DNA of 64,000 bases. Origin: CBDCZY01 sp965224745. GTDB taxonomy: Bacteria > Pseudomonadota > Gammaproteobacteria > Methylococcales > Methylomonadaceae. The position numbers and the translations under genes were made by a program. The stretch is from NCBI GenBank assembly GCA_965224745.1, contig CBDCZY010000002.1, positions 496,001 through 560,000 on the forward strand, given 5' to 3'. Below are positions 26,200-34,442 of the stretch, one piece after another. Numbering within the stretch: position 1 is the stretch's first letter; each line of letters opens with the position of its first letter. The notes under the pieces were generated by a model, which had not been told where the DNA came from, made no database searches, and saw nothing but the letters and a program-made list of their open reading frames with translations.

Positions 26200-26455
26200 A
26201 TGTTTAGCTTGGACAGAGGAAGCTTGGTCTGATTATGTGTATTGGCAAGGACAAGATAAAAAAACACTAAAACGAATCAATAAATTAATTTCGAATGTAA
26301 AACAAACACCATTCGAGGGAATCGGTAAACCTGAGCCTTTGAAAGAAAATTTATCGGGTTTTTGGTCTCGAAGAATTGATGATACACATATTACAGTGAT
26401 AGCGTATCGGTATCACTATGTCCAAAAAGGCATAAAGAATAAGGTTAGATTGTAA
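26192..26455 (+). pseudogene. yoeB: YoeB toxin with internal deletion and read-through C-terminus
   Basis: The first 64 residues match YoeB well (AWTEEAWSDYVYWQGQDKK, TPFEGIGKPEPLKENLSGFW, SRRIDDTH). The segment that normally follows, of HRLVYAV type with about 10 residues, is missing: RRIDDTH is joined directly to ITVIAYRYHY. The deletion removes the arginine equivalent to catalytic Arg65 of E. coli YoeB. The protein also runs 11 residues past the normally terminal His-Tyr (VQKGIKNKVRL). The start is GTG inside the end of yefM. Probably an inactive toxin. The downstream Rhs debris begins right after the stop. Confidence 0.8.
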
Positions 26456-26457
26456 TC

Positions 26458-26912
26458 CCGATGCGAGCCACAATCTGAACCAGGTATCGTAGTCGATGCG
26501 CTGAGCAATGGTTCCATCGGTGGTATTGACGACCAGTCTTGGACTGCCCAGATGATCGGAAATAATCCGGTAGTGGGTTGCTCTTGTTGGGTGGCCTGAT
26601 CAAGCTTGGTCAGGTAAGCCGGGACATTGCTTTTATCGGCATAAACGAACCGGGTGACTACGTCATTGTTACCATTCAATTCTGCAATGGGATTGAGTTG
26701 ATCCTGGTAAAGAAAACCTTGCTTCAATTCACCATTGACTTTTTTACCCATCCTGCGGTTTTGGCCGTCGATGATATAGTCAATCGTGATGTCGCCCGGC
26801 AAGGTGACTTGTCTAAGATTGCCTAATACATCGTAGGTGTAATTTGTTGTGACACCGTTGTTGGTTTCGGTTTACAGTTCATCGTTGGCAGTGTACGTGC
26901 TACCTTGATACT
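26458..26912 (-). pseudogene. Rhs-repeat protein fragment, broken
   Basis: Minus-strand remnant of an Rhs/YD-repeat protein. In order it reads YQGSTYTANDEL, an in-frame stop, then NNGVTTNYTYDVLGNLRQVT, IDGQNRRMGKKVNGELKQGF and LYQDQLNPIAEL, NDVVTRFVYADKSNVPAYLT. A frameshift near 26585 then continues HYRIISDHLGSPRLVVNTTD and GTIAQRIDYDTW, the conserved Rhs core. There is no start and no toxin tip. It is probably a displaced 3' piece of a large polymorphic-toxin gene. Confidence 0.85.
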
Positions 26913-27387
26913 TCAGTGGTATATATAACTGAAACCCAGCGATTTACTGGCCTTTCATATAAAGTGGTATTTTAATAATTCCACCTTTACCCCACGTGTC
27001 AATCCAATCATTACTCCACCACAAAACCCCGACAAGTTACAGGAAATGCCAGCCTGGATCGAAAAAAATGAGACAGGTTTGCACGCACTTGTAAATTCTC
27101 CGATGCGTGGAAATCGAACTGGAAATTTGGAAACGGTGAAAGTTTTGAACCATTATTGTGTATGAAAAGTGCTAAGCTTTGCTTTGAGTGAAGAAAAATA
27201 TTCGTGTAGGTATCGATCAGTGGTACAAATCGAAGTAGATCCCGATTGTCTCACTGGTTCGAATATAATGTAGCTATGACAAAATTATAAAACTATATAA
27301 ATCAGTTAGTTATTGGCATGTTAAAAACCTCATAGCTTAGATTCCCAGTTGTCTTGCGTTTTATTGTATGGTATTTTGAAATTCAGA
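26913..27387. other. Spacer between Rhs fragment and tRNA relic
   Basis: About 475 bp. One plus-strand frame is open at about 26930-27164 (containing TPPQNPDKLQEMPAWIEKN) without a good start; I recognise no family and treat it as a possible gene fragment. No repeat or RNA is seen. Confidence 0.35.
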
Positions 27388-27426
27388 TTTCGGTTGTCGC
27401 GGGTACAAGTCCCGTCTCTCGCCCCA
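27388..27426 (+). pseudogene. 3' fragment of a tRNA (leucine-like)
   Basis: TGTCGCGGGTACAAGTCCCG followed by TCTCTCGCCCCA looks like the T-arm, the acceptor 3' strand and a terminal CCA of a tRNA. The acceptor would pair with GCGAGAG, a typical tRNA-Leu 5' end. No D-arm or anticodon arm precedes it, so only the 3' end is present. Such fragments are left by integrases that recombine at tRNA 3' ends. Confidence 0.55.
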
Positions 27427-27463
27427 AGTCCCCTACCCTCTTAATAATTCAGCTATTTCACGA

Positions 27464-27536
27464 GGGCCGTTAGCTCAGCTGGTAGAGCAGTGGACTCTTA
27501 ATCCATTGGTCCAGGGTTCGAATCCCTGACGGCCCA
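27464..27536 (+). tRNA. tRNA-Lys (CTT anticodon)
   Basis: A complete cloverleaf: acceptor GGGCCGT with ACGGCCC, D-arm AGCTCAGCTGGTAGAGC, anticodon arm GTGGA-CTCTTAA-TCCAT with anticodon CTT, and T-arm CAGGG-TTCGAAT-CCCTG. CCA is not encoded (TCA follows). It decodes AAG, and AAA is served by a different tRNA. It lies 37 bp downstream of the tRNA 3' fragment. Confidence 0.95.
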
Positions 27537-27689
27537 TCAATTAATTCAATCACTAACAACAAAAAGCCATCTCAGACAAAATGTTATTGGTCACTGAGGG
27601 ATCGTTAAATTACAACTATCCGCAACAAAACCGTACACCAAAATCTTCCCCAACCACAATATTATTTTTTGACGCTAATCGATTAGCAT

Positions 27690-27975
27690 TTATACATCAC
27701 GCGGCCAATTAAACATTCTGCGGCTTGCTTTGCCGAGCCATTTTCGCCATAACTGACATCGATCACCGTTTGACCACTTTCGTTAAAATTCCAATAACGC
27801 AGTAAGCCTGGACTAAAAGGATCGACGATTAGGTAATAGCTTTAATTGATTTCACTGGCAGTACGCGCAATATCCCACAGTCTGACTTCATCCATTTCAA
27901 CTGCAAAGCCTCCTTGATCACTGCGGTTGCCACGGCCCAGCGCTTTAATCGGAAGAGCAAATCGGATAAGAAAGA
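27690..27975 (-). pseudogene. LamG/concanavalin A-like domain remnant
   Basis: The minus strand reads KALGRGNRSDQGGFAVEMDE, then VRLWDIARTASEIN, an in-frame stop (TAA at about 27840), and in the same frame SYYLIVDPFSPGLLRYWNFN, ESGQTVIDVSYGENGSA and a final stop near 27690. 'EMDEVRLWDIART' is the end of a LamG/laminin-type sandwich, and the second half begins another (LLRYWNFNES). There is no usable start. It lies on the same strand as the Rhs fragment, so both may come from one large surface protein. Confidence 0.7.
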
Positions 27976-28134
27976 AAACACGCGCGGATGTATTAAATAT
28001 CTCAGTGCTGATGATAATAATTTCGGCAGCAGAGGCGAAGAAACAACCTTTCTGTAAAAAACGGCCCTATAAGCGGACTTTATAGAGGACAAAATAAATG
28101 TTGATAGAGTGTAAAATACTGATATCATTAAGAT

Positions 28135-29367
28135 ATGAGTGATGTTAAAGTGGACACAGAAACGGACATTAAAGAGGTTATTGATGAGGGCGAGTCACCG
28201 TCAATGATGGAGCCTCTACTGATCTCGGAGAACTCGAAACACCGGAGGGATCTTGCCGATCTCGCGATCGATCTCGCGGCACAATCTGCGGGATTTCGCC
28301 GTAGCCTGCCGGCTGGCGTTCTCACAGCCTTAGCTGATTTGGTCCGGTCGATGAATTGCTATTATAGCAATTTGATCGAAGGCCATGACACCCACCCCAT
28401 CGATATCGAACGGGCGCTTAAAAACGACTACAGCGAAAATACAGAAAAGCGTAATCTGCAACTCGAAGCCAAGGCTCATATTGCTGTCCAGCAATGGATT
28501 GAAGAAGGCGGCTTACATGGCCGGACGACATCTTCCAGCGGGATTTATGAAGTTCACCGACGATTTGGCGAGCTATTACCGGATGATTTACTATGGACCC
28601 AAGACCCAGAGACGGTAGAAAATATTCGACTTATTCCCGGAGAGCCGCGCAAAAATCATGTTAAGGTCGGTCGGCATATACCGATCAGCCCCGGCGCATT
28701 ACCGCGTTTTCTTGAAAAATTTGACCGTGTTTACGGCGGGCTTGGCAAGTCTGAAACGATCATCGCTGCGGCAGCGGCTCATCACAGACTAATATGGATT
28801 CACCCATTCCTTGATGGTAACGGGCGTGTCGCGCGACTGATGTCTTATGCCATGCTGCTAGAAGCACTGGATACTGGTGGTATTTGGTCGATTGCACGCG
28901 GTCTGGCTCGTAATGAAAAATCGTATAAGAGCCACCTGGCAGCATGCGATTTACCAAGACGCAATGATCTCGATGGCCGAGGCAATCTTAGCGAAGAAGA
29001 ACTCGCATCATTTACACGCTTCTTTCTAGAAACCTGCCTTGATCAAGTCAAATTTATGGAAGAATTGGTGCAGCCGGACCGCTTACGCAATCGCATCCTG
29101 CTTTGGGTGGAAGAAGAAGTGCGTGCCGGGACACTTCCCTCCAAGGCCGGAAACATTCTCGAAGCGATCTTATATAGAGGAGAACTGCCACGCGGCAATG
29201 TTGCCAACATTTTGGGTATTGGTGATCGTCATGCAAGGCGCGTTGTTGCCGTTTTGAGTGAGCGCGGCGTTGTCGTATCCACAAGTTCGCGTGCACCATT
29301 GCGCCTTGCATTTCCGGCTAAACTGGCATCGCGCTGGATGCCAGGCTTGTTTCCTGAAAAAAGCTAG
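28135..29367 (+). CDS. Fic family protein, auto-inhibited class II type
   Basis: A 410-residue Fic enzyme, expected to transfer AMP (or another nucleotide) to a protein hydroxyl. The catalytic motif HPFLDGNGRVARLMSYAML is complete. An N-terminal inhibitory helix carries SNLIEGHD, matching (S/T)xxxE(G/N), the glutamate that blocks ATP gamma-phosphate binding. The C-terminal 100 residues form a winged-helix-like tail (GNVANILGIGDRHARRVVAV). Its GC content is visibly higher than that of its neighbours and its codon use differs, suggesting acquisition. It sits in the pseudogene-rich segment beside tRNA-Lys, with no separate antitoxin. Confidence 0.9.
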   Translation: MSDVKVDTETDIKEVIDEGESPSMMEPLLISENSKHRRDLADLAIDLAAQSAGFRRSLPAGVLTALADLVRSMNCYYSNLIEGHDTHPIDIERALKNDYSENTEKRNLQLEAKAHIAVQQWIEEGGLHGRTTSSSGIYEVHRRFGELLPDDLLWTQDPETVENIRLIPGEPRKNHVKVGRHIPISPGALPRFLEKFDRVYGGLGKSETIIAAAAAHHRLIWIHPFLDGNGRVARLMSYAMLLEALDTGGIWSIARGLARNEKSYKSHLAACDLPRRNDLDGRGNLSEEELASFTRFFLETCLDQVKFMEELVQPDRLRNRILLWVEEEVRAGTLPSKAGNILEAILYRGELPRGNVANILGIGDRHARRVVAVLSERGVVVSTSSRAPLRLAFPAKLASRWMPGLFPEKS

Positions 29368-29517
29368 CGAAGAGATAATGTCTCCGGCGATTGAAACAGA
29401 AAACAGAACTGCCAATAAGTCACTAATAAGTTAAAATTAAAATGAACAAAATGTGAATTTTTCGGTTGAAACAGTAACCTATGAGGTCTGTTCCCTATAG
29501 AAATAACACAAAAATGA

Positions 29518-29553
29518 TCACCCATTTTGATGATGGGTTATCCGGCTGAGCCG
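29518..29553. terminator. Tandem small hairpins after the Fic gene
   Basis: CACCCAT-tttg-ATGATGGGT (about 29520-29539) is followed at once by CCGGC-tga-GCCGG (29541-29553). Together they could end the Fic transcript, although no T-tract follows. The spacer 29368-29817 otherwise holds the dispersed repeat listed next. Confidence 0.35.
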
Positions 29554-29659
29554 GTGTAATTAATCATTAACTTGAACATAGGGCGTACGGCTCTGGGAAA
29601 GCCTAAATTAAAAGGGAGGTTCTTTTCGGCTACACGAGAGTGGAAGACTAGAAAGAAAC

Positions 29660-29745
29660 CAGCCCTTAGGAGCGAGGATGGGCAAGCTGAAATTCATCCA
29701 TGAAGCCTGGATTCCTGCAATCCCTGCCGGAATGACAATCTTGGA
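29660..29745. repeat. Dispersed-repeat fragment
   Basis: The stretch containing gcctggattcctgcaatc followed by cctgccggaatgac reads VIPAGIAGIQASWMN on the minus strand. This phrase recurs as spurious peptides in several gammaproteobacterial genomes and marks a dispersed non-coding repeat rather than a gene. The assignment is from memory of the pattern. Confidence 0.4.
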
Positions 29746-29817
29746 AAAACGAATTCTGTAATCTGACAAAGTAGTATTAAGATCAGTCCAACTTTTATGA
29801 TGAATGGTCAATATACT

Positions 29818-30594
29818 TCACGTGGCCAATGGAAACAGCTGGTAAAAGTTTTGTGTACTGAGGTCGGCAATCTTATTGACCGATAAACCTTTGAGTTCAG
29901 CCATTCGATCTGCGACATGTTTGAGATATAGGGGATAATTAGGTTTACCACGATATGGCACAGGCGCTAAATAGGGGGCGTCGGTTTCAATTAGGAATCG
30001 ATCTTCCGGTATTTTTCTGGCTACTTCGTGAACTTGTTGCGCATTTTTAAACGTCACAATACCTGAAAACGAGATGTAAAAATTCAAGTCAAGCGCTGAT
30101 TTAGCCATGTCCCAATCTTCGGTGAAACAATGCAACACACCGCCGACTTCTTCAGCTGACTCTTCTTTGAGTATTCGCAATGTATCTTCTTTCGCGTTGC
30201 GGGTATGAACAATTAAAGGTTTATTTAATTGTTTGGCGGCTCGAATATGAGTTCTAAAGCGTTCTTGCTGCCAAGTCATATCGCCTTCGCATCGAAAATA
30301 ATCCAACCCGGTTTCCCCGATACCGATCACCCTATCTTGCTGACCATACTCTGTCAATATATCAATAGAAGGTTCAGCGCCTTCTTGCTCGGTAGGATGT
30401 ACACCCACTGTAACAAACACAGAATCATGATCTGAAACGAGCTGGCACATAGCTGGATACGCTTCTAAAGTAATGCTAATGCAAACTAATTTTTCGATAT
30501 TTTCTTGTTTGACTTCGGCCATGAAATCAGAGAATTGGCCGTTAAATGGGGTAAGATCTAATCGGTCGAGATGGCAGTGGGAATCAATTAGCAT
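29818..30594 (-). CDS. tatD: TatD family metal-dependent deoxyribonuclease
   Basis: A 258-residue TIM-barrel metal hydrolase. The first metal site is LIDSHCHLDRLDL (HxH), followed by GVHPTEQEG, GIGETGLDYFRCEGD, KPLIVHTRNAKEDTL, GVLHCFTEDWDMA and LIETDAPYLAPVPYRG. This is the complete TatD set. TatD enzymes have 3'-5' exonuclease activity on DNA and RNA and a role in DNA repair. It is the last gene of the fab/tmk/holB/pilZ row, 6 nt after pilZ, a common gammaproteobacterial arrangement. Confidence 0.93.
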   Translation of the reverse strand: MLIDSHCHLDRLDLTPFNGQFSDFMAEVKQENIEKLVCISITLEAYPAMCQLVSDHDSVFVTVGVHPTEQEGAEPSIDILTEYGQQDRVIGIGETGLDYFRCEGDMTWQQERFRTHIRAAKQLNKPLIVHTRNAKEDTLRILKEESAEEVGGVLHCFTEDWDMAKSALDLNFYISFSGIVTFKNAQQVHEVARKIPEDRFLIETDAPYLAPVPYRGKPNYPLYLKHVADRMAELKGLSVNKIADLSTQNFYQLFPLAT

Positions 30595-30600
30595 TGATGT

Positions 30601-30957
30601 TTACATAGTGTGAGTTGGCCTATCCGATTCTAACGCACCTGCTAAATAATTTTCAATTTTATTACGTGCAACACTTCCATCTTCTTTGCTAAATTGGATA
30701 CCAACGCCAGTTGCTCGATAACCCTCAGAACCCGCTGGTGTAAACCAAATAACCTTGCCAGCAATTGGAAGCCTTTCTGTTTCTTCCATTAGGCTTAGTA
30801 ATAAAAATACTTCCTGGCCAAGCTGATAGTCTCGTTGCGTAGGAATAAACAAACCGCCATTCTCAACGAAGGGCATATAAGAGGCATAAAGAGCACTTTT
30901 CTCTTTAATTGATAGAGATAGAATCCCACCCTGCTTTTTTTTGGTAGCTGAAGACAT
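30601..30957 (-). CDS. pilZ: PilZ domain protein (type IV pilus-type PilZ)
   Basis: A 118-residue PilZ protein, the length of Pseudomonas PilZ. LSLSIKEKSALYASYMPFVE, GGLFIPTQRDYQLGQEVFLL and IAGKVIWFTPAGSEGYRATG, then VGIQFSKED form the barrel. The RxxxR and D/NxSxxG c-di-GMP motifs are absent, as in canonical PilZ, which works with FimX and PilB rather than by binding c-di-GMP itself. It starts on the base where holB ends, so the two are coupled. It fits the pilMNOPQ operon elsewhere in the window. Confidence 0.9.
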   Translation of the reverse strand: MSSATKKKQGGILSLSIKEKSALYASYMPFVENGGLFIPTQRDYQLGQEVFLLLSLMEETERLPIAGKVIWFTPAGSEGYRATGVGIQFSKEDGSVARNKIENYLAGALESDRPTHTM

Positions 30958-31946
30958 TATCGATTACCTGAAACCATTTGAAACCATCTTATAAATAAAC
31001 CCTCAAGCATGAGTTGCTTATTGACCTGAGACTCATACTGTTGTTTAGATTCGAGAAGAAGATCATAAAATATGAACATGCCTTTTAAGTCTAGGTTTTT
31101 TCTGAGCACTTGCAAGGTCGATTTTAGATCTGGATTAAATAAGCTTGGATGCTGTAATGACCCTCCCAACCGAGTAAGATCGATGACCCACGTCATTAAC
31201 CATGTTATTACTTGTTCAATTGGGTCATCAGAACAAATATCCGCCATCTCCAAAGGATCAATTTGCCCACGAGTCAATTGCCCAAATGCTTCAAATAGTT
31301 TTAAGCGGCTAGCAAGCTGCTCATTTTTTCCTAGGAATAATGCTTGCAGGGGCGCTCCTTGAGAAACCGCTAACAACACGTCCAAATCATCATTTTTAAC
31401 GGCCTGGCTCATAAGCCATATTTTAGCTAAATCTACATCAGGTATTGGAAAAAAGGTTTTCTGACAACGACTTAGAATAGTTGCTGGAATCATTTCTATT
31501 CGATCAGAAATCAAGATAATCAAAGTGTTTGCCGGCGGCTCCTCTAGTGTTTTCAAAAAGGCATTAGCGGCGGCAGTATTCATGCATTCTGACCGATCTA
31601 TAATTACCACACGGTAACCGCCAAATTGAGGTGTTAGAGTTAATGTAGACATCAGTTGCCGCAACTGGCCTATGGAGATTATCTTGGCATCAGCTTCAGG
31701 GGCCAAGGAAAAAAAATCAGGATGTGTCTTTACCTTAAACAAGTGGCAAGAATGGCATTGATCGCAAGCGAATCCATTATCGGAGCGTGTTTCGCACAAC
31801 AATGATTGGGCAAAACGTTTAGCCAGTAGCTTTTTTCCTATGCCTTTGATGCCATGAAACAGCATTGCATGAGGAATCCGCCGCTGAGCAATACCCTGCC
31901 TTAATATCTCCCATAACTCATCTTGCCACGGCAAAACAGTCTGCAT
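30957..31946 (-). CDS. holB: DNA polymerase III subunit delta'
   Basis: A 329-residue clamp-loader subunit. AMLFHGIKGIGKKLLAKRFA is a Walker A-like loop without the standard Thr, as expected for delta', which does not hydrolyse ATP. The zinc cysteines are in FACDQCHSCHLF. NAFLKTLEEPPANTLIILIS, followed by ILSRCQKTFF, is the SRC-containing region. The C-terminal collar domain is less conserved. It lies between tmk and pilZ. Confidence 0.93.
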   Translation of the reverse strand: MQTVLPWQDELWEILRQGIAQRRIPHAMLFHGIKGIGKKLLAKRFAQSLLCETRSDNGFACDQCHSCHLFKVKTHPDFFSLAPEADAKIISIGQLRQLMSTLTLTPQFGGYRVVIIDRSECMNTAAANAFLKTLEEPPANTLIILISDRIEMIPATILSRCQKTFFPIPDVDLAKIWLMSQAVKNDDLDVLLAVSQGAPLQALFLGKNEQLASRLKLFEAFGQLTRGQIDPLEMADICSDDPIEQVITWLMTWVIDLTRLGGSLQHPSLFNPDLKSTLQVLRKNLDLKGMFIFYDLLLESKQQYESQVNKQLMLEGLFIRWFQMVSGNR

Positions 31947-31955
31947 AAGAACAAG

Positions 31956-32582
31956 TTAATTAGTTAAAAAAATCGCTAGTTGGGCTTGAATATCTTGCTG
32001 TACTCTCGTAATAGTTTGACTTGCATCAATCACTTTGATTCGAGTAGGATCTTGTTGAGCACGTTTTAAATAGCTTTCCCTGACTCGTTCAAAAAAAGCA
32101 ATTTGTTCGTTTTCAAACCTATCCAGTTGACCACGGTTTTTAGCCCTCTTCATCCCGGTTTCAACGGGCGCATCCAACAACAGCGTCAAATCAGGCCTTA
32201 GCTGCCCTTGGACAAGGTTTTCGAGCCATTCAATGCTTTGTATCGAGACATTTCGACCTCCCCCTTGATAAGCATAAGTGGCATCGGTAAATCGATCAGA
32301 TAAGACCCAGTGTCCTTTTTCTAGCTCCGGCAAAATAAAGTGTTCTAAGTGTTGAGTACGTGCCGCAAACATTAATAATAATTCTGTTATGTCTGATAAC
32401 GCATCAACCTGTTGATTAATTAACAGAGCACGAATAGCCTCCGCAGTTGGCGTTCCACCCGGCTCTCTGGTTTCGCTAACAACCATCCCTTGCTGCTCTA
32501 AATATTGTCGAACACAAAGCAAATTGGTTGTTTTACCAACCCCTTCCGCTCCTTCTAAGGTGATAAATTTACCTTTATTCAT
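31956..32582 (-). CDS. tmk: Thymidylate kinase
   Basis: A 208-residue dTMP kinase making dTDP for DNA synthesis. The P-loop is EGAEGVGKTTN; the DR(Y/F) substrate motif appears in VLSDRFTDATYAYQGGGR; the LID region includes DAPVETGMKRAKNRGQLDRF. The arginines are placed as in type I/II bacterial enzymes. It overlaps mltG by 4 nt (ATGA), so translation is coupled. Confidence 0.96.
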   Translation of the reverse strand: MNKGKFITLEGAEGVGKTTNLLCVRQYLEQQGMVVSETREPGGTPTAEAIRALLINQQVDALSDITELLLMFAARTQHLEHFILPELEKGHWVLSDRFTDATYAYQGGGRNVSIQSIEWLENLVQGQLRPDLTLLLDAPVETGMKRAKNRGQLDRFENEQIAFFERVRESYLKRAQQDPTRIKVIDASQTITRVQQDIQAQLAIFLTN

Positions 32583-33586
32583 CGCTGGAAAACTTTACGC
32601 TGAAAACGATTAACTGCCCGATTATGTTCAGCCAGCGTTTTTGAGAACACGTGAGTACCATCCCCACGGCCAACAAAATATATACTTTTTCCATTAGCCG
32701 GATGCAAGGCTGCATGGATCGCCTCCTTACCCGGTAACGCAATCGGTGTAGGAGGCAAACCTTTGATGGTATAGGTATTATAGGGTGTAGGTTGGCGCAG
32801 ATTTTTTCGAGTTATATTGCCATCATATTTGTCTCCCATCCCATAGATGACTGTAGGATCTGTTTGCAGCAACATATTTTGTCTTAATCGTCGCACAAAG
32901 ACACCAGCGATTTCAGGTCGCTCAAACGACTGGCCTGTTTCTTTTTCTACGATGGAAGCTAAAATTAACGCTTCATACGAAGATTTCAGTGGCAGATCAT
33001 CACTTCGGGCGTTCCACTCAACGTCCAAAATTACCTTCATCTTTCGATAGGCCTTTCGAAGAATCGTAATATCCTTTGTATTTTTTTCAAAAAAATAAGT
33101 GTCTGGAAAAAAAAGACCTTCAAGGTGATTTTCTTTAATATCTAAGGCTTTAACCAAGACATTATGGTAACTTTTAAGTGGTATTGTTAATTTAATTTTC
33201 GAGGATTTCTGAATTTGTTGAATGACTTGCTTGATAGTCCATCCTTCTGGAAAGGTTACGCTGTATCGTTTGGATTTTCCTTTCACTAACAAGTTAAGCA
33301 GTTCAGCCGGTTTTATGCCCACTGGCAATTCATATTCGCCGGTTTTTATTTTTGCCTGTACTTTATTTCTGTATGCTTCTAGCTTAAACCAATGAGGCTT
33401 TATTTTTACATCCAGCTTAAGTAATCGGTTAATGATTGTATTTAACGAATCACCTGGCTTCACTTCAAACTCGACCGGTTTTTCAAAGACCGTCGGGGTA
33501 TCCATGGTCGCTCTATAATCCATCCAACCCCAGCCAACCAAAGCACTCAATGATAATATAAATAAGCCAATTAATTTTGTTAACAT
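32579..33586 (-). CDS. mltG: Endolytic murein transglycosylase MltG
   Basis: A 335-residue inner-membrane enzyme that cleaves nascent peptidoglycan and sets glycan chain length. One N-terminal membrane helix (TKLIGLFILSLSALVGWGWM) anchors a periplasmic region with a LysM-like part (PGDSLNTIINRLLKLD). The catalytic Glu is in ALILASIVEKETGQSFER. Later motifs are GVFVRRLRQNMLLQTDPTVI and ALHPANGKSIYFV. It overlaps pabC by 7 nt and tmk by 4 nt. Confidence 0.95.
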   Translation of the reverse strand: MLTKLIGLFILSLSALVGWGWMDYRATMDTPTVFEKPVEFEVKPGDSLNTIINRLLKLDVKIKPHWFKLEAYRNKVQAKIKTGEYELPVGIKPAELLNLLVKGKSKRYSVTFPEGWTIKQVIQQIQKSSKIKLTIPLKSYHNVLVKALDIKENHLEGLFFPDTYFFEKNTKDITILRKAYRKMKVILDVEWNARSDDLPLKSSYEALILASIVEKETGQSFERPEIAGVFVRRLRQNMLLQTDPTVIYGMGDKYDGNITRKNLRQPTPYNTYTIKGLPPTPIALPGKEAIHAALHPANGKSIYFVGRGDGTHVFSKTLAEHNRAVNRFQRKVFQR

Positions 33587-34422
33587 GTGGATATTTCTTC
33601 AAGTTTACATTGCTCAATCCATTGTTCCGCAAGATCTGTCATTAGACCTCTTTGAAAAATTCTTTCATTGATTCGCTCGACCGACCACAAACCTATAATG
33701 GAATTTGTCAAAAATATTTCATCCGCTTGAAACAATTCATCAATGAATGACAAAACCAACCTGACTGGGACGCTTTGGGCTTGCGCGGCTTCTAATATCA
33801 CCTCGCGAATAATACCAGCAATGCCGCATTTGGAAATATCAGGACTATATAAAATACCGTTTTTAACCCAGAATACATTGGTCATTGTGCCTTCTATTAC
33901 ATGACCCAGGGTACTCAACATAATTCCCTCATGAATTTGATTATTTTGCCACTCAGAGCGCGCTAAAACTTGCTCAAGTCGATTAAGGTGCTTTATACCT
34001 GCTAAAGACGGATTTAAGGACAATCTTGTTTTGCAGACCACAGTATTAACTCGCTGATTATTAACTGAATCAGATATCTGTTCTGTTGGTATGAAGCTTA
34101 GAATGCGTGTTGGATTAACTTTATTATTCGGCGGCGAACGATATCCTCTTACGCTAATGCCACGGGTTACCGTGAGCTTTAAGGTACCAAAATGACCGTC
34201 TACAGATTGAATTAATTGTTTAATTTCACTTGCAATGAGCTCAAGGTCTGGACCAGGAATTCCAAGTTTTTGGCACCCAAAGGTTAACCTACTTAAATGC
34301 CTGCGTAAAAAAACTGGGTTGCCGTCTTTGATCTCAATTGTTTCAAATAAACCATCACCATATTGAAGCCCCCGGTCAAAAACATCAATCTGATGCGCAG
34401 GTTGACCATTTATGAGATTCAT
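33580..34422 (-). CDS. pabC: Aminodeoxychorismate lyase
   Basis: A 280-residue fold-type IV PLP enzyme that splits 4-amino-4-deoxychorismate into 4-aminobenzoate and pyruvate for folate synthesis. It starts MNLINGQPAHQIDVFDRGLQ, then YGDGLFETI. The PLP lysine is in SLAGIKHLNRLEQVLARSEW. GHVIEGTMTNVFWVKNGIL and DEIFLTNSIIGLWSV follow. Between fabF and mltG, as in many gammaproteobacteria. Branched-chain aminotransferases share the fold, but the context makes PabC the better call. Confidence 0.93.
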   Translation of the reverse strand: MNLINGQPAHQIDVFDRGLQYGDGLFETIEIKDGNPVFLRRHLSRLTFGCQKLGIPGPDLELIASEIKQLIQSVDGHFGTLKLTVTRGISVRGYRSPPNNKVNPTRILSFIPTEQISDSVNNQRVNTVVCKTRLSLNPSLAGIKHLNRLEQVLARSEWQNNQIHEGIMLSTLGHVIEGTMTNVFWVKNGILYSPDISKCGIAGIIREVILEAAQAQSVPVRLVLSFIDELFQADEIFLTNSIIGLWSVERINERIFQRGLMTDLAEQWIEQCKLEEISTC

Positions 34423-34442
34423 GGGGTAACGTCATACAAAAA

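Noticed and set aside
26416..26802. 128-codon minus-strand frame as a gene
   Set aside because: It is a middle piece of an Rhs gene, ending after a frameshift; no true start or stop is preserved.
29608..29811. 67-codon minus-strand frame with VIPAGIAGIQ
   Set aside because: The phrase is typical of a dispersed non-coding repeat translated by chance, with no ribosome-binding site.
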